This document shows, one piece after another, positions 1 to 7,794 of a stretch of DNA of 64,000 nucleotides. Each line of letters begins with the position of its first letter. Positions within the stretch are counted from its first letter, which is position 1. A program made the translations under genes and the position numbers. The notes under the pieces were generated by a model. That model had not been told where the DNA came from. It was given only the letters and a program-made list of their open reading frames with translations, and ran no database searches. This DNA comes from Bacteroidota bacterium (GTDB lineage: Bacteria; Bacteroidota; Bacteroidia; AKYH767-A; OLB10): positions 124,001 through 188,000 of the forward strand of contig JADKFA010000046.1 of the NCBI GenBank assembly GCA_016717725.1. Direction: 5' to 3'.

Positions 1-35
1 AGCGATAACATTAAAACGATTCCGATTTTTTTCAT
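1..35 (-). CDS. 5' end of a gene, probably with a signal peptide (partial)
   Basis: An ATG at 35..33 on the minus strand opens a frame reading MKKIGIVLMLS up to the window edge. The start is a typical lysine-rich, then hydrophobic, signal-peptide beginning. A purine-rich AAAGGAT lies a few bases upstream and can serve as ribosome binding site. It begins one base after the dihydroorotase stop, so the two are probably co-transcribed. Nothing more can be said about the product. Confidence 0.5.
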   Translation of the reverse strand, partial: MKKIGIVLMLS

Positions 36-36
36 T

Positions 37-1380
37 TTATCCTTTTCTATTAAATTTCAAACGCATTCCTTTCTGCGATTCATCGAATACACCATCATTG
101 TAAACTAAATGTCCATTCACAAAAGTTTTAAGAATGCTTGCACTAAATTCATGTCCTTCGAAAGGTGACCATCCACATTTATACAAAATATTAGAAGGAT
201 TCACAGTGAATGGTCGCTTCGGATCCACCAATACTAAATCAGCAAAATATCCTTCGCGTATAAAACCTCGATCTGGAATGGCAAATAGAGTGGCAGGTGC
301 ATGAGCCATTTTTTCGACTACTTTCTCGAGCGTAATCCATCCTTCTTGTACAGCATCCAACATCGCTAAATAAGCATGTTGCACTAAAGGCCCGCCTGAA
401 GGGCAGTTAAAATAACTTCTCTCTTTCTCTTCCTTTGTATGTGGTGCATGATCCGTTGCAATAACGTCGATACGACCATCCACCACCGCTTTTCTTATTT
501 CATCTCGATCACTTTCCTTCTTAACCGCTGGATTCCATTTAATCCAATTCCCTTTTGACAAATAGTCTTTATCGGTGAACCACAAATGATGAATACAGGC
601 TTCGGCAGTAATCATCTTTTTCTCTAATGGAATATTGTTGTCGAAAAGATGAGTTTCTTTTGCTGAAGAAATATGCAATACATGTAAACGAGTTCCATGC
701 TTCTTCGCCAATTCAACTGCAAAAGAAGACGATTTGTAACAGGCTTCATCATTTCGGATGATGGGATGTTGAGAGGGAGGAACCAAATCGCCATACATAG
801 CGCGTGCTGCTTCCAAATTCGCTTTAATCATTTGTTCGTCCTCACAATGTGTCGCTATTAAAAGAGGAGAACGTGAAAAAACTGATTCAAGGATACGTGC
901 ATCATCCACTAACATATCGCCAGTACTGGAGCCCATAAATATTTTAATTCCGCAAACATTCTCTGCGTTCGTCTTCAACACTTCTTCCAAATTACTATTG
1001 GTTGTTCCCATGAAAAAAGAATAATTTCCTAATGAACATTCTGAAGCACGTTGATATTTTTCTTCCAACAACTTTTGCGTGGTGGCTTGCGGAACAGTAT
1101 TGGGCATTTCCATGAAAGAAGTAATTCCACCGGCAACGGCAGCTCTTGCTTCTGTATAAATTTCACCTTTATGTGTAAGGCCTGGCTCTCGAAAATGTAC
1201 TTGATCGTCGATGGCTCCAGGGACTAATAATTTCCCTTCTGCATCAATTTCCTTTACTGCACCGTGGGTGGTAATCTCCCCTCCTACTCTTTCAATTCGT
1301 TGCCCTTTAATTAAAATATCTCCTTCGAAAGTTTTTCCTTCGTTTACGATGCGTGCATTTCTTATGATGGTAGTTGACAT
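37..1380 (-). CDS. pyrC: Dihydroorotase
   Basis: Cytosolic amidohydrolase that closes carbamoyl-aspartate to dihydroorotate, the third step of pyrimidine synthesis. The 447-residue length fits the family. Visible metal and substrate residues are the QVHFREPG segment (His62, Arg64), the lysine expected to be carboxylated in GIKIFMG (Lys146), His178 in ATHCED, His236 in LHVLHIS and Asp310 in ATDHAPH. The first histidine of the usual HxH metal pair is glutamine (Gln60); I recall the same substitution in other Bacteroidota dihydroorotases, so I read this as a lineage variant. Allantoinase or hydantoinase is a less likely alternative because the REPG and MPNT context is typical of dihydroorotase. 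It lies 29 bp downstream of fumC on the same strand. Confidence 0.93.
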   Translation of the reverse strand: MSTTIIRNARIVNEGKTFEGDILIKGQRIERVGGEITTHGAVKEIDAEGKLLVPGAIDDQVHFREPGLTHKGEIYTEARAAVAGGITSFMEMPNTVPQATTQKLLEEKYQRASECSLGNYSFFMGTTNSNLEEVLKTNAENVCGIKIFMGSSTGDMLVDDARILESVFSRSPLLIATHCEDEQMIKANLEAARAMYGDLVPPSQHPIIRNDEACYKSSSFAVELAKKHGTRLHVLHISSAKETHLFDNNIPLEKKMITAEACIHHLWFTDKDYLSKGNWIKWNPAVKKESDRDEIRKAVVDGRIDVIATDHAPHTKEEKERSYFNCPSGGPLVQHAYLAMLDAVQEGWITLEKVVEKMAHAPATLFAIPDRGFIREGYFADLVLVDPKRPFTVNPSNILYKCGWSPFEGHEFSASILKTFVNGHLVYNDGVFDESQKGMRLKFNRKG

Positions 1381-1409
1381 AGTGCGATTACTAAATAATG
1401 ATCATGTTT

Positions 1410-2816
1410 TTACTTTGGAAGATCTCCAACCATATCCAATGGATTCACCCATTCATCAAATTGCTCGGATGTAAGGTATCCTAATTTAATGGCGGTTGCT
1501 TTTAACGTTGAACCATCGCGATGTGCAGTTTGAGCAATCTCAGCGGCTTTATAATATCCGATATGTGGATTGAGTGCTGTCACTAACATTAACGAATCAT
1601 TTAAGTTGCGATCAATATTTTCCTTGATGGGCGCAATCCCTTTCGCACATTTTTCATTGAATGAATTACATACATCACCAATCAATCGGGCTGAATGCAG
1701 AAAATTATAAATCATCATCGGTTTAAAAACATTTAATTCAAAATGTCCACTAGCACCACCAATATTAATGGCGACATCATTCCCCAACACTTGAGCAGCG
1801 ACCATAGTCATAGCTTCGCATTGCGTAGGATTCACTTTACCGGGCATAATTGAAGAGCCGGGTTCGTTGTCGGGAATAAATAATTCGCCAATACCACAAC
1901 GCGGACCAGAAGCAAGCAAACGAATATCATTTGCAATTTTCATTAAACTCACCGCTACCGTTTTTAAAGCGCCATGTGCTTCTACGATGGCATCGTGTGC
2001 TGCTAATGCTTCAAATTTATTTTCAGCAGTGATGAAGGGAAGACCTGTCAACTTCGCAATATTTTTCGCTACATTTTCTGAATATCCCTTGGGAGTATTA
2101 ATTCCAGTTCCAACAGCGGTTCCGCCTAAAGCTAACTCCGACAAATGAGGAAGGATGTGATTGATGGCACGTAAGCCATGATCGAGTTGAGAAACGTATC
2201 CGCTGATCTCTTGTCCGAGGGTAAGAGGTGTTGCATCCATTAAATGTGTACGACCAATTTTTACAATTTGCATATACTCCTTGGCTTTCGCATCTAAGGT
2301 GTCGCGCAAACTTCGTATAGCCGGAACAGTTAGCTCCATTAAAATTTGATACGCTGAAATGTGCATCGCTGTTGGAAAAGTATCATTAGACGATTGCGAT
2401 TTATTTACATCGTCGTTGGGATGCACAGCTTTCTTCTCGTCGAGCAAAGCGCCTCCACTTAATACATGCGCGCGGTAAGCAATTACTTCATTCACATTCA
2501 TGTTGCTTTGCGTACCGGAACCGGTTTGCCAAACCACGAGGGGGAATTGGTCGGCCCATTGACCCGCTAATATTTCATCACAAACCTTTGAGATGAGATC
2601 ACATTTTTCGGGAGTTAAAATTCCTGCTTCCATATTGGTGATGGCAGCGGCTTTCTTCAAATATACAAATGCACGAATGATTTCTTTCGGCATTTGGTTG
2701 ATGTCTTGAGCGATTTTAAAGTTCTCGATGGAGCGTTGTGTTTGTGCACCCCAGTATACGTTAGCAGGTACTTCTACTGTACCCATTGTATCTTTTTCAA
2801 TTCTATAGTTTGACAT
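1410..2816 (-). CDS. fumC: Fumarate hydratase, class II
   Basis: Homotetrameric, iron-independent fumarase of the TCA cycle, converting fumarate to L-malate in the cytosol. The 468 residues match the family. The substrate-site segment TGSGTQSNMNVNEV lies near residue 100 and the fumarase/aspartase signature GSSIMPGKVNP near residue 320. The reading frame is open 39 bases further upstream, but those codons (MPLCLRGS...) come from the inverted-repeat arm of the neighbouring repeat element. The conserved MSNYRIEKDTMG start at 2816 is therefore chosen. The repeat element ends only about 17 bp upstream of this start, so it may influence fumC expression. Aspartase is unlikely given the overall match. 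Confidence 0.95.
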   Translation of the reverse strand: MSNYRIEKDTMGTVEVPANVYWGAQTQRSIENFKIAQDINQMPKEIIRAFVYLKKAAAITNMEAGILTPEKCDLISKVCDEILAGQWADQFPLVVWQTGSGTQSNMNVNEVIAYRAHVLSGGALLDEKKAVHPNDDVNKSQSSNDTFPTAMHISAYQILMELTVPAIRSLRDTLDAKAKEYMQIVKIGRTHLMDATPLTLGQEISGYVSQLDHGLRAINHILPHLSELALGGTAVGTGINTPKGYSENVAKNIAKLTGLPFITAENKFEALAAHDAIVEAHGALKTVAVSLMKIANDIRLLASGPRCGIGELFIPDNEPGSSIMPGKVNPTQCEAMTMVAAQVLGNDVAINIGGASGHFELNVFKPMMIYNFLHSARLIGDVCNSFNEKCAKGIAPIKENIDRNLNDSLMLVTALNPHIGYYKAAEIAQTAHRDGSTLKATAIKLGYLTSEQFDEWVNPLDMVGDLPK

Positions 2817-2832
2817 AATAATCTTGGTTTTT

Positions 2833-3628
2833 GAACCACGGAGGCACAGAGGCACGGAGGTTCACTGAGTTTAATGTTTTGGTTTTTTCACCACGGAGGC
2901 ACTGAGTTACGGAGAAACACGGAGAGATTCTTCTGGCGATTTAATCATCCTTACTTTTAATAATTTATATTACTTGTCTATTTTACTTTCATTACGGAGG
3001 CACGAAGGTTCACTAAGTTTAATGTTTTGGTTTTTTCACCACGGAGGCACTGAGTTACGGAGAAACACGGAGAGATTCTTCTGGCGATTTAATCATCCTT
3101 ACTTTTAATAATTTATATTACTTGTCTATTTTACTTTCATTACGGAGGCACGGAGGTTCACTGAGTTAATGTTTTGGAATTCTAGAGTATTCTTCTGTTA
3201 CAAGTGAAATTACGGAGCTTGCAATGTTTTCGACATGAAAATTAATTAATAATCCTTTGGGCATTTTACTTAACTTCAGATAGCTTAACAATTGTGCTTT
3301 ACAAACCGGATGCATAATTTCAACCGCTTTTAACTCTACTACAATTGCATTTTCAATTAACAAGTCAATCTCAAGTAAGTCGCCTAATTCTTTTCCTTTA
3401 TAATTTACAGGTAATTTTACTCTTGACTGCACCCATAATCCTGCATTTTCTAACTCATCAAACAAACAGGAATGGTAAACTGATTCAAGCAATCCTGGCC
3501 CTAAATGTTTGTGTACTTCAATTGCACACCCTATGATTTTGAAAGAAAGATCACCTAATTCTTTCTGAGTAAAATTCGAATTAAATTTTATCTCCGTGGG
3601 TCTCCGTGCCTCTGTGTCTCCGTGGTTC
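2833..3628. mobile_element. Repeat-bounded element carrying a GxxExxY gene
   Basis: Inverted arms bound the unit. Left arm 2833-2863 begins GAACCACGGAGGCACAGAGG. Right arm 3598-3628, reverse-complemented, begins GAACCACGGAGACACAGAGG. 26 of the first 28 positions match. Between them lie the 148-bp tandem repeats and the GxxExxY open reading frame, whose first codons are encoded by the right arm. The arrangement suggests a small non-autonomous mobile or repeat-associated element inserted between prfB and fumC. No transposase is present and no target-site duplication was established, so mobility is inference. Confidence 0.45.
2851..3176. repeat. 148-bp tandem repeat, two copies plus a partial third
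   Basis: The stretch after TTCACT(G/A)AG at 2861 recurs at 3009 and 3157, exactly 148 bp apart each time. Two nearly identical full copies, differing by a few bases, are followed by a truncated third. Each copy carries the motif CACGGAGGCAC several times. It fills the 349-bp gap between the fumC start and the end of the GxxExxY gene, and its last copy overlaps that gene's 3' end. No other gene is visible in the gap. Confidence 0.92.
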
Positions 3629-3630
3629 AT
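3166..3630 (-). CDS. GxxExxY family protein
   Basis: A 154-residue protein with the family-defining segment GPGLLESVYHSCL (G-x-x-E-x-x-Y) near residues 44-56, preceded by IIGCAIEVHKHLG, and a C-terminal half with VELKAVE and QLLSYLKLS. The VELK segment and the fold pattern resemble PD-(D/E)XK-type nuclease cores, but the family's function is unknown. The first codons, MNHGDTEARRP, are translated from the inverted-repeat arm that bounds the element. This N-terminal HGDTEARR wording is typical of such genes in repeat-rich intergenic elements. The true start may lie further in, near residue 15. It ends within the last tandem-repeat copy. Confidence 0.85.
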   Translation of the reverse strand: MNHGDTEARRPTEIKFNSNFTQKELGDLSFKIIGCAIEVHKHLGPGLLESVYHSCLFDELENAGLWVQSRVKLPVNYKGKELGDLLEIDLLIENAIVVELKAVEIMHPVCKAQLLSYLKLSKMPKGLLINFHVENIASSVISLVTEEYSRIPKH

Positions 3631-3644
3631 TTTCCAATTATGGT

Positions 3645-4746
3645 TTATATTGGTTCTTTTACTTCGCTACTATACTCCATCAAATAGGCTTTAATGAATT
3701 CATCAATTTCGCCATCGAGGACGGCTTGGGTATCGGAGGTTTCGTAGTCGGTGCGATTATCTTTCACGAGTTTATAGGGGTGCAAAACATAAGAACGAAT
3801 TTGACTTCCCCACTCAATTTTTTTCTTGGAAGATTCGGTCGCTGCTTTTGCTTCATCGCGTTTACGCACTTCTAATTCATATAGCTGCGACTTCAACATT
3901 TTCATGGCGCGCTCTTTATTTCCACCTTGTGTACGTTCTACTTGACATACCACCACGATTCCAGTGGGGTGATGTGTTAGTTGAACTTTCGTTTCTACTT
4001 TATTTACATTTTGTCCACCTGCTCCACCTGAACGTGAAGTTTGAATACTGATATCGGCATCTTTAATTTCGATATTGATGTCATCATCAATCATGGGGTA
4101 TGCAAATACGGATGCGAACGAAGTATGTCGACGTGCGTTTGAATCGAAGGGAGAGATGCGCACTAAACGATGCACACCATTTTCACTTTTCAAATAACCG
4201 TATGCATAATCACCTTCAATTTCGTAGGTAGCAGATTTAATACCTGCACCATCGCCATCTAAATAATCGATTTCTGTAATTTTATAATTGTGACGTTCGG
4301 CCCATCTCAAGTACATACGTAACAACATCGAAGCCCAATCTTGACTTTCTGTTCCTCCTGCACCTGAGTTCACAGTAAGCACAGCGCTAAAGCGATCTTC
4401 TTCTCCACTGAGCATATTTTTAAACTCTAGATCTTCAATTTTCTTTCCCGTTTCAGCATAGAGAGCATCCACTTCTTGTTCGGTTGCTTCACCTGCTTTT
4501 TGAAAATCAAAAAGAACAGAAAGATCATCTACAGCACTTTGAACCTCGGTAAAGGCGTTTGTCCAGTATTTCTTTTGATTAATCTTTTTAAGGATTTTCT
4601 CGGCTCGCTTTGGGTCATCCCAGAAATCGGGTGCGTGCGTAAGTTGCTCTTCTTGAGCTATTTGTTGCAATCGACGATCGACGTCAAAGATGCCTCCTCA
4701 GAGCATCGACACGATCGGAAAGTTCTTTTAATTGCTCTATAAACAT
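3645..4746 (-). CDS. prfB: Peptide chain release factor 2 (programmed +1 frameshift)
   Basis: Cytosolic class I release factor that reads UGA and UAA and triggers peptide release. Translation starts at 4746 with MFIEQLKELSDRVDALRRHL, meets an in-frame TGA at 4686-4684 and continues after a +1 shift as DVDRRLQQIA to 3645, giving 366 residues. The stop-specificity SPF motif is at about residues 198-200 (RISPFDSN). The catalytic GGQ is at about 243-245 (SGGAGGQNVNK). Both sit close to their usual places in RF2. The gene is followed 14 bp later by the GxxExxY element. The frameshift is the normal autoregulation of this gene and not a sequencing error. Confidence 0.97.
4683..4698 (-). promoter_or_regulatory. 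RF2 autoregulatory +1 frameshift site
   Basis: Minus-strand AGGAGGCATCTTTGAC matches the classic RF2 recoding cassette: an internal Shine-Dalgarno-like AGGAGG, a three-base spacer, the slippery CTT codon, the TGA stop, and C after the stop. In the known mechanism low RF2 lets the ribosome pause at TGA and slip into the +1 frame, making more RF2. Confidence 0.95.
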
Positions 4747-4868
4747 AATGGTGCAAAGATAGTAAGCAAAATGGGAATAGGATGTAATTTGATTGGAAAT
4801 CGATTCATCATGGTTAAAAATCAGCTTCTTCAAATGAAAAATTATAAAGGAAGAATACGCTTAAATCC

Positions 4869-5348
4869 TTACTCTGCCTTTAAAATTTCCCAAACCAAAT
4901 CAGATTCAAAGCCACGTGAGATTGCATATTGAGCGAGTTTATACATACGTTTCATCGGATTCTTTTCCTTCTCTTCGCGCGAACGTTTTGTAATTACTTT
5001 TTCCAACTTAGAACAGTATTCATTTTCGTTGATGGAAGAAAGTGCCTTTCGCATACAATACTCCGAAACTCTTTTCTGCTTAAGTGCAGCTTTAATTTTG
5101 ATTTTGCCCCAGCCCAATTGTCGAAACTTCCCGCCAGCAAATGCAATGGCAAAACGTTCTTCGTTTAAAAAATTATCGCCAATCAATCTTGAAATTAAAA
5201 GTTCAACATCTTTAGAATACAAACCGTACTCATACAATTTATCGCGAACTTCTTGTTGACTTCTTTCTTGATATGCACACCAGCGCGCAATTTTCAACCA
5301 TGCAATTTCGGGAGTATAATTCTTCTTTCTTTTTTCAATATCATCCAT
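4869..5348 (-). CDS. recX: Regulatory protein RecX
   Basis: A 159-residue, basic, helix-rich protein matching the RecX family, which binds RecA filaments and limits RecA recombinase and coprotease activity. The family pattern is visible in the first helix repeat (AWLKIARWCAYQERSQQEVRDKL near residues 18-40), followed by DNFLNEERFAIAFAGGKFRQLGWGKIKIKAAL near residues 58-90, and by three-helix repeats in the C-terminal half. The start is one base after the stop of the upstream ABC gene, so co-expression is likely. recA is not in this window. Confidence 0.88.
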   Translation of the reverse strand: MDDIEKRKKNYTPEIAWLKIARWCAYQERSQQEVRDKLYEYGLYSKDVELLISRLIGDNFLNEERFAIAFAGGKFRQLGWGKIKIKAALKQKRVSEYCMRKALSSINENEYCSKLEKVITKRSREEKEKNPMKRMYKLAQYAISRGFESDLVWEILKAE

Positions 5349-5349
5349 C

Positions 5350-7122
5350 TTACAACGGAATTGCTTCTATCAATTTACGAGTGTATTCTGATTTTGGGTT
5401 ATTATACACTTCGTTAGCATCACCCATTTCTTCGATACGTCCTTTGTTCATCACCAACATCCGATCACTCATAAATCGAACAACGGACAAATCATGTGAA
5501 ATAAAAATATAAGTTAATCCTTTTTCCTCCTTTAATTCATTCAACAAATTTAGCACCTGCGCTTGTACTGAAACATCCAGCGCCGAAACGGATTCATCAC
5601 AAATAATAAAATCTGGATTCAAGGAAAGCGCTCGAGCGATACAAATTCGCTGACGTTGCCCTCCTGAAAATTGATGTGGGTATCGATGATAATGTTCTTC
5701 CTTCAATCCCACTTTCGTTAACAACTGGAGCACCATTTCTTTTCGTTCTTTATCATTCGAATAAAGTTGGTGAACTTTCATGGGTTCCTGAATAGCGGTG
5801 CCAGCAGTGAGTCGGGGGTTTAAGGAGGAATAAGGATCCTGAAAAATGAGTTGCATTTGTTTTCTGAACAACCTTAGCTTTGTTGCATCCAAAGAGCGGA
5901 TATCCGTACCGTTATATATTAATTCTCCCCCTGTTGGTTCTACTAATCGGAGAATACTTCTACCGAGAGTTGTTTTACCACAGCCTGATTCACCCACAAG
6001 TCCGAGTGTTTCTCCTTTATACACATCAAAGCTAACTTCGTCAACAGCCTTTACTTCACCGGTTACTTTTCCAAAGAGTCCCTTTTTGATGGGAAAATAG
6101 GTTTGTAAATTGCGAATACTCAACAAAGGAGTTTTAGATTTTAGCTCTTGAACCCGATAGCTATCGGTTTTCGATTCACGGTCGCCATCCTCCACTTTTA
6201 ACCGAGCTAACACTTCCTTTACTGATTCTCCTGTTTCGTGGTAGTTACCTGTTGCATCAATACTCATAAAATCGCCAATAACTGGAAGACGTTTCATTGA
6301 AATATTTTTTGCGGGTCGGCATGCCAGTAATCCTTTAGTATATGGATGTTTTGGGTTTTCAAAAATTTCAGCAACGCTTCCTTGTTCAACGGCCTTCCCT
6401 TTATACATCACCAACACTTTATTTGCGATACGAGAAATGACACCAAGATCGTGGGTAATAAAAATCATTCCCATCCCTGTTTCCTGTTGCAACTCCTTGA
6501 GTAATTCCAATATGGTGGCTTGTACGGTTACATCTAAGGCTGTGGTAGGTTCATCAGCAATTAATATTTTAGGCTCACAGGAAATGGCCATGGCAATAAC
6601 GACGCGCTGTTTTTGTCCACCACTCAGTTGATGCGGATACGAATCATACATAGATTCGGCTCTTGGCAACTTCACCTTATTAAAAAGTTTTATTGTTTCG
6701 ATACGCGCTTCCTTGCGCGACATTTTTTTATGAAGTCGTAATGCTTCTGCAACTTGATCGCCGCAAGTAAACACGGGATTAAGAGAGGTCATTGGTTCTT
6801 GAAAAATCATAGCAATATCATTCCCTCTGTATTTACGAATTTCCTTGTCGGAGAGTGATAAGAGATTAAGGATTCCGTTTGACTTTGTATGCAATGAAGC
6901 GGATCCACTATCAATATTTCCGGCTGGCTGGGCTATTAATTTCATCAATGATAAAGAGGTCACTGATTTTCCTGATCCAGATTCACCAACTATTCCTATT
7001 GTTTCTCCTGGTTGGATGGTAAATGAAATATCATCAACTGCTTTAAAAACGGTTTTTTCATTTCGAAAAGAAACAGAGAGGTTTTTTACTTCAAGCAAAT
7101 AATGTGGGGTACTGTTTTGCAT
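5350..7122 (-). CDS. Fused ATP-binding protein of a peptide/nickel-type ABC transporter (DppD-DppF type)
   Basis: One 590-residue chain carrying two complete ABC ATPase domains that energise an oligopeptide/dipeptide importer at the inner membrane. The first has Walker A GESGSGKS near residue 46, signature LSGGQKQR and Walker B ILIADEPTTALD. The second has GESGCGKTT, FSGGQRQR and FIICDESVSALD. The segment between them (about residues 255-320) resembles the oligopeptide-binding C-terminal extension of DppD-like subunits. Fused two-domain versions (YejF/GsiA-like) are common. No permease or substrate-binding gene lies beside it, so the substrate cannot be named. Confidence 0.92.
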   Translation of the reverse strand: MQNSTPHYLLEVKNLSVSFRNEKTVFKAVDDISFTIQPGETIGIVGESGSGKSVTSLSLMKLIAQPAGNIDSGSASLHTKSNGILNLLSLSDKEIRKYRGNDIAMIFQEPMTSLNPVFTCGDQVAEALRLHKKMSRKEARIETIKLFNKVKLPRAESMYDSYPHQLSGGQKQRVVIAMAISCEPKILIADEPTTALDVTVQATILELLKELQQETGMGMIFITHDLGVISRIANKVLVMYKGKAVEQGSVAEIFENPKHPYTKGLLACRPAKNISMKRLPVIGDFMSIDATGNYHETGESVKEVLARLKVEDGDRESKTDSYRVQELKSKTPLLSIRNLQTYFPIKKGLFGKVTGEVKAVDEVSFDVYKGETLGLVGESGCGKTTLGRSILRLVEPTGGELIYNGTDIRSLDATKLRLFRKQMQLIFQDPYSSLNPRLTAGTAIQEPMKVHQLYSNDKERKEMVLQLLTKVGLKEEHYHRYPHQFSGGQRQRICIARALSLNPDFIICDESVSALDVSVQAQVLNLLNELKEEKGLTYIFISHDLSVVRFMSDRMLVMNKGRIEEMGDANEVYNNPKSEYTRKLIEAIPL

Positions 7123-7259
7123 GGGGTGAAATTAGTAATCTATTAGGACTCCATAAAATGTAATGGTTCAACATGTCATACTCAATAAATTATAGACCAT
7201 AATGAGGGTCTTCTGAACAAGTAAACCATCTTGCGGGATCGAAATTTATTTGCCAATGA

Positions 7260-7295
7260 CCTTGTTGAGACAAGGCATGCCTTGTCTCAACAAGG
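7260..7295. repeat. Perfect 36-bp palindrome
   Basis: CCTTGTTGAGACAAGGCA is followed directly by its exact reverse complement, giving a perfect 36-bp palindrome centred on GCATGC. Related GAGACAAGGCATGCCTTGTCTC palindromes are, from general knowledge, widespread intergenic repeats in Bacteroidota and cyanobacteria. No T-tract follows on either strand, so a simple terminator role is not supported. Confidence 0.9.
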
Positions 7296-7312
7296 ATTCT
7301 CTCTCTATAAAT

Positions 7313-7361
7313 ATCACGTCGTCGTATAGGCAGGTACTACCTGCCCATACGACGACGTGAT
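7313..7361. repeat. 49-bp imperfect palindrome
   Basis: ATCACGTCGTCGTAT at 7313-7327 pairs exactly with ATACGACGACGTGAT at 7347-7361. An inner GGCAGGTA/TACCTGCC pair is separated from the outer stem by a single A/C mismatch. The stem is about 23 bp and unusually GC-rich for the region. It lies 17 bp from the preceding palindrome. It could be a REP-like element or a transcription barrier. Confidence 0.88.
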
Positions 7362-7545
7362 CAAAAATTTAATGGATTAATTATTATAATATCCCTATAA
7401 AATATAAAGTATGGTATACAGAACTACTTTAAACTAAACTATTTTAATTGCACCTGTGTCTCTAAAAGTAATATCTAAGTTATAATAAATCTAAATCTTA
7501 TTACTTATTTACGTAGACCTTAATTACTTTAAAAGACCAATGCCC

Positions 7546-7776
7546 CCCTGAATCAGAGTAAACACGATTCAGGGTTGGCAGAGCAAACACCCTACTGGGG
7601 GTAGCAGAGTAAACACGCTACTGGGGGTAGCAGAGTAAACACGATTCAGGGGAAGCAGAGCAAACACCCTACTGGATAAGGATGTTTATTTAAAAGACCA
7701 ATGCCCCAAAGCAGTGTAAACACGCTTTGGGGCATTGGAAAATTATTAATATCCAGTAGCAGAGTAAACTCGCTAC
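7546..7776. repeat. Array of hairpins with conserved loop AGAGTAAACAC
   Basis: Seven copies of the 11-base core A-G-(A/T)-G-(T/C)-A-A-A-C-(A/T)-C occur at 7555, 7580, 7606, 7632, 7657, 7713 and 7761. Four are flanked by complementary arms: CCCTGAATC/GATTCAGGG at 7546-7574, GTAGC/GCTAC at 7601-7621, a 15-bp stem at 7698-7738 and GTAGC/GCTAC at 7756-7776. The stems differ while the loop is kept. Three copies have non-matching arms that look like halves of different hairpins joined together. Confidence 0.85.
7698..7738 (-). terminator. Probable terminator of the MopE-repeat gene
   Basis: A perfect 15-bp stem, CCAATGCCCCAAAGC pairing with GCTTTGGGGCATTGG, around an 11-base loop. Read on the minus strand it is followed by TCTTTTAAATAAAC, a T-rich tail. 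It lies 56 bp beyond the stop of the gene ending at 7795. A nearly identical tail follows the hairpin at 7546-7574. Confidence 0.6.
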
Positions 7777-7794
7777 AGGGTAATGGATGATTAT

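Larger units (their letters stand above)
7123..7794. other. Gene-free, palindrome-rich intergenic region
   Basis: No coding frame is supported in these 672 bp. They hold two long palindromes (7260-7295 and 7313-7361), an array of hairpins with a shared loop (7546-7776), and the terminator-like member of that array just after the downstream end of the repeat-protein gene. Confidence 0.8.

Noticed and set aside
2817..2855. N-terminal extension MPLCLRGSKTKII of fumarase
   Set aside because: It is translated from the inverted-repeat arm of the adjacent element. Fumarase homology begins at MSNYRIEK.
7546..7776. Integron attC array
   Set aside because: No integrase, no gene cassettes and no attC-type core sites; the copies are too close together.
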